Assembly (NCBI GenBank): GCA_030407315.1
Contig: JALQPE010003180.1
Location: forward strand, 42,338-106,337
Source of the DNA: Asparagopsis taxiformis
Taxonomy: Eukaryota; Rhodophyta; Florideophyceae; Bonnemaisoniales; Bonnemaisoniaceae
Length of the DNA stretch: 64,000 nt
Direction: 5' to 3'
Every line of letters starts with the position of its first letter. Position 1 is the stretch's first letter. The notes beneath the pieces are model-generated. The model was not told where the DNA came from. It saw only the letters and a program-made list of their open reading frames with translations, and did no database searches. Position numbers and translations under genes: made by a program. Of the stretch, positions 31,526-43,763 are shown piece by piece.

Positions 31526-33174
31526 ATGAATCGCCTCTTCATTCTAGTGACACTCGTTGCAACCGCATTGGCTGCCGTCACCAATTTGGAACAACCAAAA
31601 CTCACTACAGCTTCCAGATTTCTCGCACAGGGCGCATGTGGCTTCCCGACCGTGACTGCAACCGAAACTCTCTTCGTTGGTCGTGATCAAATCCCTGTCG
31701 GCTCCGTATCGATCACCTTAACCGATGCATCTCTCTCCGTGACCTACAACCTCTCCCCGTCGTCGGGATGCACGTTCAGTGACGACGATCTGCACGTCGA
31801 GCTGGTCAATTCCCCTCTCTCTACAGTCATTCCCGGCCAGTTCTCCTGCAGGAGTGCAGCACCAATTGGCGCCTCAACAGCTTCTGTTACGTGTCCAACC
31901 TCTCTTTTCAGTTCCGCTTCTTGTTGTGGGGACATAGTCATATACACACATGCGTCTCTCTCTTGTCCGAGCGGAGATGAAACCGCCTTCTCCGGTCGAC
32001 CTGCTTGCGGTGCATCGACAAACAGGCGCTGGTGCAATGCTATTACCCTACCTAATCCGTGCGAGTGTGGATGCTCTCCGGCCAGCCAGACTTGCATTCC
32101 ATTCTCCCCTTGTCCATCAGGCTTTTGTGATGCCGGAAGATTGGTTTGCGACGTCAGTGAGTGTGCAGCCCCTTCGGTCACCTGCGATAGTAGTTTCTGC
32201 AACGCTGGAGAAACTGTGTGCTCTCTGGACCAATGTATTCCTCCGGCGGTCATTTGTGATAGTCGGTTCTGCAACGTGGGATCAGTTGTGTGCTCCGAAG
32301 ATCAATGTACACTCCCCGCAGTCACCTGCGGTAGTGGGTTCTGCAACGCTGGAGAAACTGTGTGCTCTGCGGAACAATGTATTGCTCCGGCGGTCACTTG
32401 TGATAGTCGGTTCTGCAACGTGGGATCAGTTGTGTGCTCCGAAGATCAATGTACACTCCCCATGGTTCCCTGCGGTAGCGGGTTCTGCAACGATGGAGAA
32501 ACTGTGTGCTCTGCGGAACAATGTATTGCTCCGGCGGTCACTTGTGATAGTCGGTTCTGCAACGTGGGATCAGTTGTGTGCTCCGAAGATCAATGTACAC
32601 TCCCCATGGTTCCCTGCGGTAGCGGGTTCTGCAACGATGGAGAAACTGTATGCACTACGGACCAATGTATTGCCCCGCGTAGTTGTGACGCAGAAGGGTG
32701 TCCTTCAGTGACCGTCTGTCCTGGTGAAACATGTGTTTGTCCCCACAACTGCCCGGATTGTTTCGTCCCGGATAGTACTGCACCGGGTGGATGTCGTCCG
32801 GATAACTCGAATCCATTGTGCGAACCATGCGGCAGTGATGGAAATGATCGATGCAGGGCTGCCACGGGCGACCAGAGCTTCAAATGGTAAGTGACATTCT
32901 TTGTGTATGTGAAGAGAGATATGTTTTTGATCGGTACTAACTACATTGTCGTGTTTTGTGAAATAGTTGTCCGCTCTCTTCTTCATGCAAGTCTACGACG
33001 ATTCCGACGCGTGGAGTGTCGGCTGATGCGGTGACATTTATTTGCTCATCGAATTGTGGAGGATGCGATAGTCTGGATAACCAGGGAGTTCCTGTAGGAT
33101 GTGCCTTCTTCCAGGCAATTACCTTGAGTCCTGATACCGATCCCACGACCACCGAAATCATTCCAGTCTGCTAG
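31526..33174 (+). CDS. Secreted cysteine-rich tandem-repeat protein, two exons
   Basis: Exons 31526-32886 and 32967-33174 join in frame to 522 residues ending ...TTTEIIPVC. An N-terminal signal peptide (MNRLFILVTLVATALAA) is clear. Residues ~30-190 form an unrecognised domain with paired cysteines. Residues ~215-385 hold seven tandem 24-residue units of type PxVxCxSxFCNxGxxVCSxxQCx, four cysteines each. In DNA they form a 144-bp higher-order repeat, nearly identical three times, implying recent amplification. A CPGETCVCPHNCPDC segment and more cysteine pairs follow. All cysteines suggest a disulfide-rich extracellular or wall protein. Function not known; the repeats could bind surfaces. Confidence 0.85.
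32887..32966 (+). other. Spliceosomal intron, 80 bases
   Basis: 5' site G|GTAAGTGA, branch site TACTAAC at 32936-32942 and acceptor AAATAG. Splicing joins AAATG|TTGTCC and keeps a cysteine-rich frame (FKCCPLSSSCK). Without splicing the frame stops at once (TAA at 32888-32890). Confidence 0.85.
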
Positions 33175-36100
33175 ACGGAGGAGGATTTATGAGATCGCAT
33201 GCAAAATTAGTCTTCTGGTCAAATTTCGGTAGTACAGTTGTTGGCCGGGTTGTGGAACGTATAAAACCTAAATGAGGTTTATGTTGGCTCGCCATCTCAT
33301 ATAAACGACTTTGAGATAGCCGTAACTACTATTCAGAAAACGGGGTAATAGAGCGTGGATGAGAGCTGGTTGTATGGAAATTCGAAAAGTTAAAACAATG
33401 AAGCAATGTGAGACAGACTTGTTTTCATTCCACTGCACCTCGGCCTACTATGTGCCGGTGACTAGAGAGTAATTGATGAGATACGAGTTGCGCCGACGGA
33501 TTTTTCTGCACATGGACAATTTTTCGGATGATCACACCTCCGTGCCATTGCATTACAGTACAAGACTGACAGTTTATAAGCCGCCGCTGTCTCACTTGCA
33601 ACCATGAACACAATCTAACTTGGTGGGGCCAGTCATTCGTACCTCAGTCACTCGTACCTCCGAGAACAACACTTGGCAGAATGCTGTTGACCAAAAAATA
33701 CAAACCACGTGCGAGTACATATTCTCTTTCCGGTGGTTGCGTTCATCCTGGCGCGTATCGAGCGCTGTCTTGCGTCAAAGCCTAGCGAATCATAACAAAT
33801 ACTGCATCATATTGTATTCATATCACCGCCAAATCGCAGTTACGAGTTCCATTTCTCCTAACCAGAAACGAACATTATCTACGCAACATGATCTCGTGCC
33901 TGGGCCCAGTTCGAACATTGAAGACAACCGTGCCGCCGAGATATTTTCATTCGTGTTGTCGCACAGGCAGTTGTCGAGCTCCCACCCAGTGCTTGACGGA
34001 AGATGGGCTGCGCTAGTTGGTGGGACCTCATGCAGTGGTGGTAGCAGCGCTATGTGACGCAGTACATGTGAGTGGTTTGGTGGTGGTAGCCGGTAAAGAA
34101 CTCAGTGGGATGTTCCAATGTTCATTCTAAACAGTTGGTCTATCGCAGTGACCGCATTGTTTTGTACTTTTTTTAGGTACAAGTAAAGGCTCGAGCAGGG
34201 ATGACTATTAGGAGGATCTGTGGAGTGATAAGAGTGGTGAATGAAGTGAATATGGTTGAAAGTGATCAGCACGACACTCACTGCGCCATTTCCTTCATAC
34301 CGAATCATGACAGTGACGAGACTGTCCGAGGAAGACATTGACATCTTCACCTTGCTGTCTCCGACCAGTTCCAGTCAAACGCGTGAAAGTGATAACCCTA
34401 CTGATAGATATAACCTGGAAGTTCGAGATCTCTCACCTCAAAGGGAACCATCCAGAGATTGGTTAGGGCCCAGTACTTCAATGATAGATGTAAAGCGCCC
34501 TCTAACAACTAAAGCAAGATCAACATCAACAATCTCACCCTCAACCCAAACAAATCACTAAGGCGAATATACGTGAAGCCGAGAATAAAGATTGAGGCTG
34601 CTTGGCAACAATTTTTTTGCGAGAAGGGTTCGAACTTGGCGGTGTATGGCCTCCATCGTACATGTGACTTGGACGGGAGGTAGTCTAAAATGCTCAAAGG
34701 ACATGAATTTCGGTCGCCTTTGTTGCGATCTGGTAGGGAAACTTGCATAGTCCACCATGTTCTCCAGTCTCTCTGACTAGCTGTGAAAAACGCACACCAG
34801 CACCTGTCGGCTTACAAATTAGTTGAGTAAACGCACAAGCGACAACTTGAATTGATTGCATGTCCATCGTTACAGCTGACGCATGTTTGACCTCCGTCTC
34901 GTCCATCAGCCTTCATCTGCACCTTTTCACCTCGCCGTTCATTGCGGGCTCGGTCAGCAGGCGTAGAACACATTCATTGATAAGTGCTCGGGCACCCGAC
35001 GCACTAGACTGGCAACGCACTTGCATACTGGCTCGACACGAGATATTGGCGGAGCGTACGATCGGGGTAGTGCGGTACCATCGGCGGACCGGGGCGGTTC
35101 GACTGGTCGGAGAGGACGAACTGCGTGGGTGCTTCGAAAGTGGGAAAGCTTCCAAGTTGAAAAGATTTGCGGTTTCGGGATCAGCGAAATGCTGGACGTC
35201 TCGTCTGATAATTCGCGTTTGGGCCAGTGTTCGGGTTTTTGTAGTTTTGGTCAATAGTATTCTGCCAAGTCGTGTTGTCGGGATATGAATTGTTGTGATT
35301 GGCCGAAATTCCTACACTTACTATACACACTCAACCAAGGCGTGAAATTTAATTTAACAGAAATTTCAAATGTTCCTCACAAGTCTCACGGCTTGATATT
35401 GTGATGGCAGACACCTCTCTGTAAAGAAACACCGCACGATGGTCATTTTTCTCTACACGGACATTGGGCAATCAACCAATAGATATCATCCAAATGGCAC
35501 ACAGCGGGATCTTGGCCCGCTGGAAGCGAGTGGCGATTGAGAAAGGGCTGGCGGCTCCTTTGCCATAAATCCCGCTGTCTGGAATATGTGCGCTTGGTAG
35601 ACAAATCTACCGTGACAAGCTGTCACGCGGAGATCTCCACTCGCGGCGCAACATCTCGTTGATTGGATATTTCAACTCTTGGAAAATCTGAAATCGAAGC
35701 TGTGTACTAGTCGTGATCTGATTGGACCGATTTCAATCCGCGCATTGATGCGATCTCCATTTTGCTTGTGCACCCGTCGTCGTCGTCGCACATTTCGCTC
35801 TATCATTATAACACGTCAGAAAAAAATCACAATCTCCGTCATATACCAACGCACCGCCTTTATGGAAACGGACTGGTCTGCTCAAATGGACCGCATCTCG
35901 ATACTTGACATGTCAGCATAGTCACTATCGTCAGCTCCAATGTCTTACAGATCGGCACCTAACGCACTGGTCTTGTTCCACTAACAGTCCACATCATGAC
36001 ATGATGTATCTCGCGTCGGAATGTCCACGCCATGCAATGCATGCATCCAGCGTTGCGAAAGCATAATGACCAGCTAGCGATTCATCAGCGATTGCAGTCA

Positions 36101-37161
36101 CTGCACCGATATGAAATATACAAACGCAGTCGTATCCGGTTTTCGGTGCAGCGGGGAAACACTGCTGTTGTCGTGTTCATTGTGTAAACCAACCGTAGGC
36201 ATGTGCAGGCGTGCGCGCCTTTGAAATGGCCCGTTTCTACGCGCGGCACATAATAAATGCGTCTAATTCATCGTCTCAGTTTTGTGTGTGGCGAGATGAT
36301 AAAATATGAACGCGATGTAAAGTTGCTATCGACTAGTTAGTTCTAGCTCTGCTGATAGACAGCTGGAATTCATAACATTATCATACCCTCTGGATGACAT
36401 GGTGGTCTAGTTGTTCAGATGAGAGTATTGGCAGACTTTGAGTATATGATGGGAAGATGTGATTACACAGCAGTGGTAGTGTGCGCTCGAAGGATATTTC
36501 TGACCGCGCGTTTGGCGCAACACGAGGTAAGACATGCATGAACATTGAGGTAATGTATTGTCACGAGCTGTCGAACATAACGCGTGGCAAGGCAGCGAAT
36601 TCAGCTCATGGACTAGTGCAGTGTTTGTGTCGTGTGTCAGTTGAGGCTGTTGGGATTTGCAGTCCATTTCATGAATGGATTGAAACACATGTCGGATAGC
36701 AACAGATAGCACCAGCGGAACGGAGAAACGACGCGAGGATGAGTCATGCGGCAATACAATCAGCTGATGGACGGGTGTGACACGGGGAAACTGTTCAGCA
36801 GCGCACAAGGACACCCGCAAATTGGTATGGGCGACTTGCCCTCGTCTAGCGCGCTCGCCCAGGGCGAGTGCGCCAGACGAGTTTTTCAGCACCACATGGG
36901 CGCAAGAAATGGAATTTGCTGGCTGGTGTGCGATGCCCGACGTCGTCGACAGCGGGCTGCAATTGCAGCGGGTCAACGTGGACTCGCTGTAGAACGTGTA
37001 GGTGACCAATAACTTAATACACTACAGCACCATACACTATAGAAATAGGATACTTGAGCCACCGTCGGCGGCACGAGACACAATAAACAAGTCAGGTGTT
37101 CAGAATAATCTGTATACTCTTACAGTACATAAAAACTAGCATATTGTACTACACTATATTC
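33175..37161. other. Host intergenic DNA, no recognised gene
   Basis: Nearly 4 kb. Several open frames of 100-200 codons exist (33620-34057 plus, 34860-35288 plus, 34913-35254 minus, 36407-37009 minus). They overlap on both strands, lack known motifs and have no shared start context. A TTATAAGCC box at about 33575 is followed by a 4-codon frame only. A real gene with introns could be hidden, but nothing here supports one. Confidence 0.45.
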
Positions 37162-37391
37162 TGTGGAAATGACTTTTGCAAGAAAAATTCTACAGGTAAT
37201 TTCTACCAAAATTTTAATTTAGGGTTAGATGGACGCCTGGAACGTTCCAGACGTCCAACCGCTGGGAGTTAAATGCAGCTCCGAGCGGTGATAGAATAAC
37301 CTAGAGGTAAGCTAGACTTAGTAAAAATCTATCTGTCTACATTCCTACATTTACACCGTTTGTGACTCCTCGTCCGTGTCCACGCGTAACA
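37162..37391 (+). repeat. Gypsy E 5' LTR
   Basis: 230 bp, TGTGGAAATG...GCGTAACA. It contains the palindrome CTGGAACGTTCCAG, which in the 3' LTR has one changed base (CTGGAAAGTTCCAG). The tRNA primer site follows directly: TGGTACTC, the complement of a tRNA 3' end ...GAGTACCA. Confidence 0.88.
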
Positions 37392-37450
37392 TGGTACTCT
37401 AGTGGAGGGCCGACGACCCGAACCAACAGGCGGGTCCATCCATTGCTAAG

Positions 37451-38248
37451 ATGGACGGCTCTCTCTCTTCCGACGTCAAGAAGTTCTTCTTCTTCGAGAA
37501 CGTTGCTATGCGCGGCAAGTCCGACGAGGAGAAAGCGCTGGAACTCCTCGCCCACCTCGAGGGCGAGGCATTCGACTTCTACTACGAAACGTTCGCCAAG
37601 GATGGGGCGCTGACGGAAGAGGCTATGAACTACGCCCTCGTCAAGAAGGCCTTCTTCGATCGCTTCGGAGTCAAGACAGAGCCGAGTGACGATATTCGTA
37701 GTGCCATCAATGCGGTACTGGATCCTGAGGATCTTCTCGGATCGCTCAAAACTATGGATCATCTGTTCGAAAAGGCATCCTTTAATGGTGAAGCTAAGTT
37801 CGGCCTTCTGAGGAATGCACTCTCCCGCTTCCCAGAACTGGCCCAGTTCGCGATCTCTCGCGGTGCCACACATTAATCAGACCTCAAGAAAGTGGTGCGT
37901 GACTTCGACCAGGGTCGCAAGGACTTCCTATCTTCCGTCCCGTATCAAGATACCGGGAAACAGCACCCGCTCGATTCCACATACGGATCTAAGCGGGTAC
38001 TGAACCGTCCTGACGCACGAACGTCACAGGTGGAGAGCAAGGTAGACAAGCTAGCAGAGAAGCTTGCCGAACTCTCTCTCATCGTCCGCAAGCAGACCGG
38101 GTCGTCCTCGTCGGATAAGCGCGAAACGACTCGTCCTTGCTCCTTCTATCAGAAGCCTGGACATGGGGCTAACTCCTGCCCCGAAAACCCTCACAGAAAC
38201 ACCCTTTGCTCCAAATGTGGTCGTCTGGGTCATTCTGTTGCGATATGA
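37451..38248 (+). pseudogene. Gypsy E gag
   Basis: The frame from MDGSLSSDVKKFFFFENVAM has the retrotransposon gag helix region (KALELLAHLEGEAFDFYYE, LVKKAFFDRFG). An in-frame TAA (37874-37876) interrupts it, after which the same frame continues LKKVVRDFDQGRKDFL. Two zinc knuckles follow. In the first (CSFYQKPGHGANSC) the second cysteine is Tyr; the second (CSKCGRLGHS) is cut by a stop. Confidence 0.85.
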
Positions 38249-39464
38249 TATAGTCGCCAGAAGGGCACGGAGAAACACAGAGGAGCCCCTCTACCGGTAG
38301 GGAAGACACTGTAGTGCAATGCCCGAGCTGTCGATTCGAGTTAGGGTAGTGAGCCGATTCGGCTAAGCACCGCAAGGTGTTCGAGCCCTCCTGTCTCGGT
38401 AGTCAGGTTCAGGGTAGAGGTGGTAGAGCTAAGGCGGATCGCCTGCTTGACTGTGGGTTGTAAGGCCACACAGACGGTACGTCGAGAATCTTGGTTCAAG
38501 TGATACTGCTTTGCAGGTGAGAGATTGGCTTGTCAGGCCAACCCTAAAGGGGTAGAAGGGATAGCGCAAACACTGGATCAGTGGTGCACTGAAGTGGTAG
38601 TGTGTGACGGTGATACACCGGGTGTCAACGGACACTTAGTGTGTGAGGGGAATGACCAACGGTCGAGAAGGAAATGAAGGGGAGCTGATACAGCGTGAAT
38701 GGTGGTCTACCAAGCAGATGAGGGTACCTGATAGGTGGAAAAGGGGTGAGTGGGCACGTGAACCACAAGAGGCACGTGCGGGTAAGAGACCCTGGAAGGG
38801 CAGGGGAGAAGCTGATACAGCGAGATGGCGATGCCAGAGGCGCTGGTACAGCGGTAAGAGTAGGGCTGTACTTGTGCCACGCACTATAGCCACAGGCGGA
38901 GTAGGCAAACAGTTACTGCGATCCGCAGGATGGGAGCGAAGCGACACGATCAGGTCCGGTGGTACACCAAGAGGCCGAAGACTCTTGGTAGAGGGGCACG
39001 CGCGCCACAGGCTGCGCGTGGTAAGGGATAATGCTGATACAGCGGGTGGAGTGCCAAGGGCAAACGCTGCATCAGCGACGAACGGGTACCGGAAGGGTGC
39101 CAAGTACTATAGCCAAGGGAGAAGCAGGCTGATTCAGACGGCGAAACGCACCTTGGGAGCAAAATGACAACCGAACTTCCGGTGGCTTTTCAATCGAAGA
39201 ACTGGGCGATCCGCCGTCGAATAAATACTATGTTACAGCACGGTGGTCAGGCCTAAGTGAACTTCTATGGTTGTCAGTGGATAGGCTAAATACTGGTACA
39301 GTAGGGCGGTCGGAAAAACCCTAAGTGGCGGGGGCGACCGGTGTGGTAAACCCACTGTTAGTGTAGTGTACAACAGTTAGTGCTGGTGTAAAACTTCAGT
39401 GTACCACTGAGTCCAAGTGTACTGCGTTCAGTGATTCACTGTGGACGGGTAAAGAATCCAAAAT
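38249..39464 (+). repeat. Gypsy E gag-pol spacer with repeated GCTGATACAGCG motif
   Basis: About 1.2 kb with no gag or pol similarity. GCTGATACAGCG occurs exactly at 38684, 38811 and 39033, with near copies at 38842 (GCTGGTACAGCG) and 39128. A frame of 174 codons spans part (38643-39167) but looks like low-complexity G/A-rich sequence. It may be an insertion or a non-coding part of the element. Its function is not known. Confidence 0.55.
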
Positions 39465-41132
39465 ATGGTGGGAATTAAAGTTTCAAAAATATATGAAAAA
39501 TATTTGGTGTTTCACCGTACAAGGCAGTTCGCCACGTGGCATTGCACCACAGACACCTCCCGCGCGAATCAGGTTATCGTAGTAACAGCGACTCCCGATG
39601 TCGTTGGTACTACCAAACGTACCATGACGGGAGAAGCGGTTCCGAAGCAACGTCGAGCTGAGGGGATCAATGCTTACAACCTCATGCATCCAACGCCGGG
39701 TCGTATCCTACCTCCCTTGCAACTGGAACCTCTTCCGATCCGAGGGAAGAAAAAACGCAAGGCGAAGAAAAAGAACACTTCCAGGAAGGTTCTTCAAGAT
39801 CACGTCGGAAAGTATGACGTTGTTGGAGAGCTCGCTAATGCGTCTACAGGCCTCACGTTCGGCCAACTCCTCCGTGGAGACGCCGCCGAAGCCGCCAAAG
39901 ATATGCGACGTCTCTTCTCGCCTCTTAAAAATCGCCGACCGAGTAAGGCTGCGCCAGCCTTAAACGTTCAGAACAAACGAGTTCCGATGGTCGCGCCAGT
40001 TCGTATCTATGGTCGAGAGATTCGCGCGCTCCTGGATACTGGGGCTATACCCAATATCATCTCTGCAGATCTCGCCCGTCAGTTGTGCCTCCTGCAGAAG
40101 CGTACCAAGCAGAGGATTACGGTCGCAGATGGGTCGAGCGCCAACTGCATTGGTCGTGTCAAAGATGTGCCCATAACCTTTGGAAACCTCACAGCTTCCA
40201 TGGATTTCCTCACCATCGAAAAGGCACCTATCGGCCTCATCATCGGCTTACCGGCCATGGAGGATCTACAGGCTAAACTGGATATTGGGAGTCGAGTCGT
40301 CGAGATACAACTCGGCGAAGAATCGGCACGGATTGGGCTAGAACCCGATAACGGCCTCCACTTCCTTCCCCAGGGTGGTAGTGAGAGCGAAGACTTCACG
40401 TCCCTCAGCACCGACGAAGGAGCCTCGACGACTTCTTCAGGGGACGAAGACGAAGGTACGCTAATTGTCGCCCACGTTGACTTGTCCAAGCCGCAAGCAG
40501 CGGTCGAAGAGGAGAGCGACCTCTCAGAGACCGAAGAACACGACAAGCTCGTCGAAGAGAAGCTCGCGCACCTGTCAACATCGGATAGACGAGTTATAAC
40601 GGAATCGTTGAAGGACTACGGAATCGTCGCTTGGTCTTTTCACGATCTCAGGAAAGCCGAAGTCTCGGTTAAACACTCCTTTGCACTAGAAGATGCCACC
40701 CCGGTCTACCACCAACCTCGTCGGTTGTCACCGAAACACAACGAGGTAGTACGATCCGAAATCGATCGCATGCTAGATGCGGGAATCATCACCCCGGCCT
40801 CATCGGCATGGTCCTTCCCGGTAGTCATCGCTACGAAGAAGGACGAGAAACCACGTTTCTGCGTCGACTATCGCATCCTGAATCGTAAGATCAAACCCGA
40901 TCGTTGGCCAATACCCAGGATCGAAGAAATTTTCGATGAACTTGGAGGGAATTCACTCTTCACCACTCTCGATCTCTTCTCTGGGTATTGGCAGATTCGA
41001 ATGGATACCGCTTGTAAGGAGATGATGAACTTTGTCACGCGGTACGGCACCTATAAGTTCGAAGTTATGCCTTTTGGATTAATGAATGCCCCGTCCACGG
41101 TGGAAGGTGACCTTCTAGAGGATGATGGATGA
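39465..41132 (+). pseudogene. Gypsy E protease and reverse transcriptase N-terminal part
   Basis: 555-codon frame. Protease: REIRALLDTGAIPNIISADL, with the DTGA active site near residue 190, and IIGLPAMEDLQA. An acidic linker follows. RT: VVRSEIDRMLDAGIITPASS, WSFPVVIATKKDEKPRFCVDYRILN and FTTLDLFSGYWQIRMD (first catalytic D), then VMPFGLMNAPST. A frameshift at about 41100 ends it. The true start is unclear; the first part (39465-39600) is probably not pol. Confidence 0.88.
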
Positions 41133-42830
41133 GATGGTCAAGGATCTGCCGTTCGTCCGAGCGTACCTAGACGACGTGGTGGTATTCTCTAAAAACATGG
41201 AAGAACATGTCTCCCACCTTCGTATCCTTTTCAAGACCCTAAGTCAGAGGGGTTTGAAGCTGAAGATCGTCAAATGCTTCTTCGCTCAACCTAAAGTCAA
41301 GTTGCTTGGTCACATCGATAGCCACGATGGGGTGTCAGTAGACCCCGTCAAGATTTCTTCCATTAGAGACGTAGCTCCGCCGCAAACTGCTTCCGAGCTC
41401 CGCAGCTTCCTCGGTTTGGCGGGCTACTTTCGCCGGTTCATTAAGGGTTTTGCCGACATCTCGGCCTCTCTATTCCCGTATACTTCTTCTGGACGTTCCT
41501 TTGAATGGACAGAGGAGATGAATTAGGCCTTCGGGACGCTGAAGGACAAAATAACTTCGGCTCCCGTCCTTTCCTTCCCCGACTTCGATACTACCTTCGT
41601 AGTCGAGACAGATGCCTCCTCTGTATCCGTCGGAACTGTCCTAGCGCAGAAGAAGGAAGACGGGCGTATTCATCCTATTCAATTCGCAAGTAGGACTATG
41701 AATTCGGCTGAGAGAAAATATTCGGCATGCGAACGAGAAGCCCTAGCAGTGATCTTCGCACTGAAGAAGTTCCGACTCTACCTTCTGTCCACGCAGCCCT
41801 TCAAGCTGATGACGGATCACCAAGCGTTGCAATAAGCATTCCAGAAGAAGGATATATACGGACGACTTGCCCGTTGGCTCGACTTCCTCGCGGAATACGA
41901 ATTCGTTATTTCGTTCAGACCGGGAAAGCAGAAATCCGCTGCCGGCTTTTTCTCCCGCCTAGAACAAACCCAGACCGCTCCGGGGTCAGGAGAAGATGAG
42001 GGCGACCTCGCACTGTTCGCCATTCCGGAAGCCCTCCGTATAGAGCCTGACCTAGTCGCAGTGTTCCAATACTTACGGGGTGAAGTTGAGCCCGAAGTAG
42101 AAGGTCTCACTCGACAACAGGTCCGTCGTAGTTCCAAGGAATTCTTAGTCTGGGAAGACCAACTCTTCCGCCGCACCGCGTTGGGACCCAAGGTAGTTGC
42201 ACCAATTCCGCTCCGAGTCAAAATCCTGCAAATGTTCCACGACAACATCGGTCATTGGGACGCTGCCTCGACCCACCAGTTTATCGTGGAACGTTACTGG
42301 TGGCCGCGTATGGGCAAGGACATTCACGATTACGTTAAGAGTTATGAGGGGTGTCAGAAGAACAAGCCGGTACCCCGCTATCGGACTGCCTTAAGCCAGC
42401 CGTTGACAGGCCTTTTCCACACGTTCTCCATCGACTTTGCGGGGCCGCTCCCGCGCACGGCCAAGGGTAACCGATTCCTTCTCATCGCCGTCGAACACCT
42501 CACCGGCTGGCCTATCGCCAGAGCTACCGCAGCTAGTACCGCGGATGTCGTACTCAATTTCGTGAAGGATGAGATCATCTACTCGTTCGGTCCCCCGACT
42601 ACCATTGTATCCGACAACGCGGGGTGTTTCACAGCCGCGACACTCGCGAACTTCATGAAGAGTAACGGGATCGGCTGGAAGACCGTGCTCGAATACTCCC
42701 CTATGTCTAACGGGCGAGCCGAACGGATGGTAGGGACCATCAAGAGGTCCTTAGCCAAAGTTAAAGGAAGGGACTCGGTCGAATGGGACACCCTACTCCA
42801 GCACGTGCTCTACGGCTACCGTCGTCGTTG
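41122..42830 (+). pseudogene. Gypsy E reverse transcriptase end, RNase H and integrase core
   Basis: One frame runs on after the shift. VRAYLDDVVVFSKNMEEH is the YxDD loop, and LGLAGYFRRFIKGFADIS is the RT thumb. A TAG (41524-41526) follows, then RNase H with FVVETDASSVSVGTVLAQ, SAEREREALAV-like block and LMTDHQALQ. A TAA (about 41833) precedes FVISFRPGKQKSAAGFFSR. The integrase zinc module ends SYEGCQKNKP, where the first of two cysteines is Tyr. The core reads FSIDFAGPLP (D), TIVSDNAGCF (D) and SPMSNGRAERMV (E). Confidence 0.88.
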
Positions 42831-42844
42831 CATCATGCAATGTC

Positions 42845-43270
42845 ATGATGACAGGCGGCACCTCACCCTTCGAACTGATGTACGGAGTGGTACCGAGGGT
42901 AGTCACCCACGACCCGTCACCGCTTCTGGACCGTCCGTTGGATCCTCAATCCCGACTATTTGAGATGTTAGCTCTCCAGTCGCAACGGGCGAGCAGGGTG
43001 GAAATGCATCTACGCAATACCCAAGCTCGAGCCCATCTACCTGAACGAAGGTTCAAGGTAGGCGACGAGGTCCTGGTGGCGAAGGGGAAGGCTTTCGGAA
43101 CGACGAAGTTGTCGCTGTTCGAAACCAAGTGGTACGGACCGTTTAAGGTCATCCACTCTAGCCACCCTCGGTACCTACTCGCTTCCGACCAAGCAAAGGT
43201 ATCGCGCCGCCCCATCCATGCTCGACGTCTATTGCTCTTCCGTAGGCGTCCACTACATCTACTGCATTAA
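42845..43270 (+). pseudogene. Gypsy E integrase C-terminal part
   Basis: After a frameshift near 42830 the frame reads MTGGTSPFELMYG, a conserved integrase block. It then gives ERRFKVGDEVLVAKGKAFG and KWYGPFKVIHSSHPRYLL, the GPF-type C-terminal domain of gypsy integrases. It ends with RRPIHARRLLLF. No chromodomain follows. Confidence 0.85.
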
Positions 43271-43763
43271 GTTTCCAATAGGGAAACCCTTCTCTCGCAC
43301 TCCTTTCCATGCATAATCCCTTTTATTCATTCAACCCTTGTTCCACGCATGCATTACAATTCTAGATCTTTCTACCCATTACTAGCTACTCTACTCAATA
43401 CGATTAATTTCCCTCTCTATCAAATCGTGCTGTGCTAAGACGGCCCAGCACCATCGGTTTTCGCTTTGCGGACCTTCTCACGCTTCCTCATGCGCTGACG
43501 CTTCGCGCGCTTCTCCTCAGGATTCGAGCCCTCCCATTGGACGCGTCGAAGGTCATCGAATGCTGAGAAATCCGAAGAATTGCTTGTACTACAACATAAG
43601 AAGAATACCCGAGACTCTAGACTCATAACAAAGGCTTCAGAGGAGTCGTATATCAGACCAGGCGGTTCCGCGGGGTCCCCACGAAGAACTCAGGGGCTTC
43701 GGGGGAGGGTACCCGAGCCATGGCGACATTGAATCGATTCTTCTTGCCAACATTCTTATAACA

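Noticed and set aside
33575..33620. TATA-like box and ATG suggesting a second copy of the cysteine-rich gene promoter
   Set aside because: The frame stops after four codons and the similarity to the 31434 promoter is too short to trust.
34860..35288. 142-codon plus frame opposed by a 113-codon minus frame
   Set aside because: Both strands are open in the same stretch and neither shows a domain; I cannot tell whether either is real.
36407..37009. 200-codon minus frame left of gypsy E
   Set aside because: Overlaps other open frames on the plus strand, no motif, no promoter, and Ser/Cys/His-rich chance-like composition.
38340..38400. TTCGAGCCCTCC tRNA-like T-loop
   Set aside because: The flanking stem does not pair and no D-arm or anticodon arm could be drawn.
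38643..39167. 174-codon plus frame in gypsy E
   Set aside because: G/A-rich composition and repeated 12-mers explain the lack of stops; no domain, and it lies in the unexplained spacer rather than in gag or pol.
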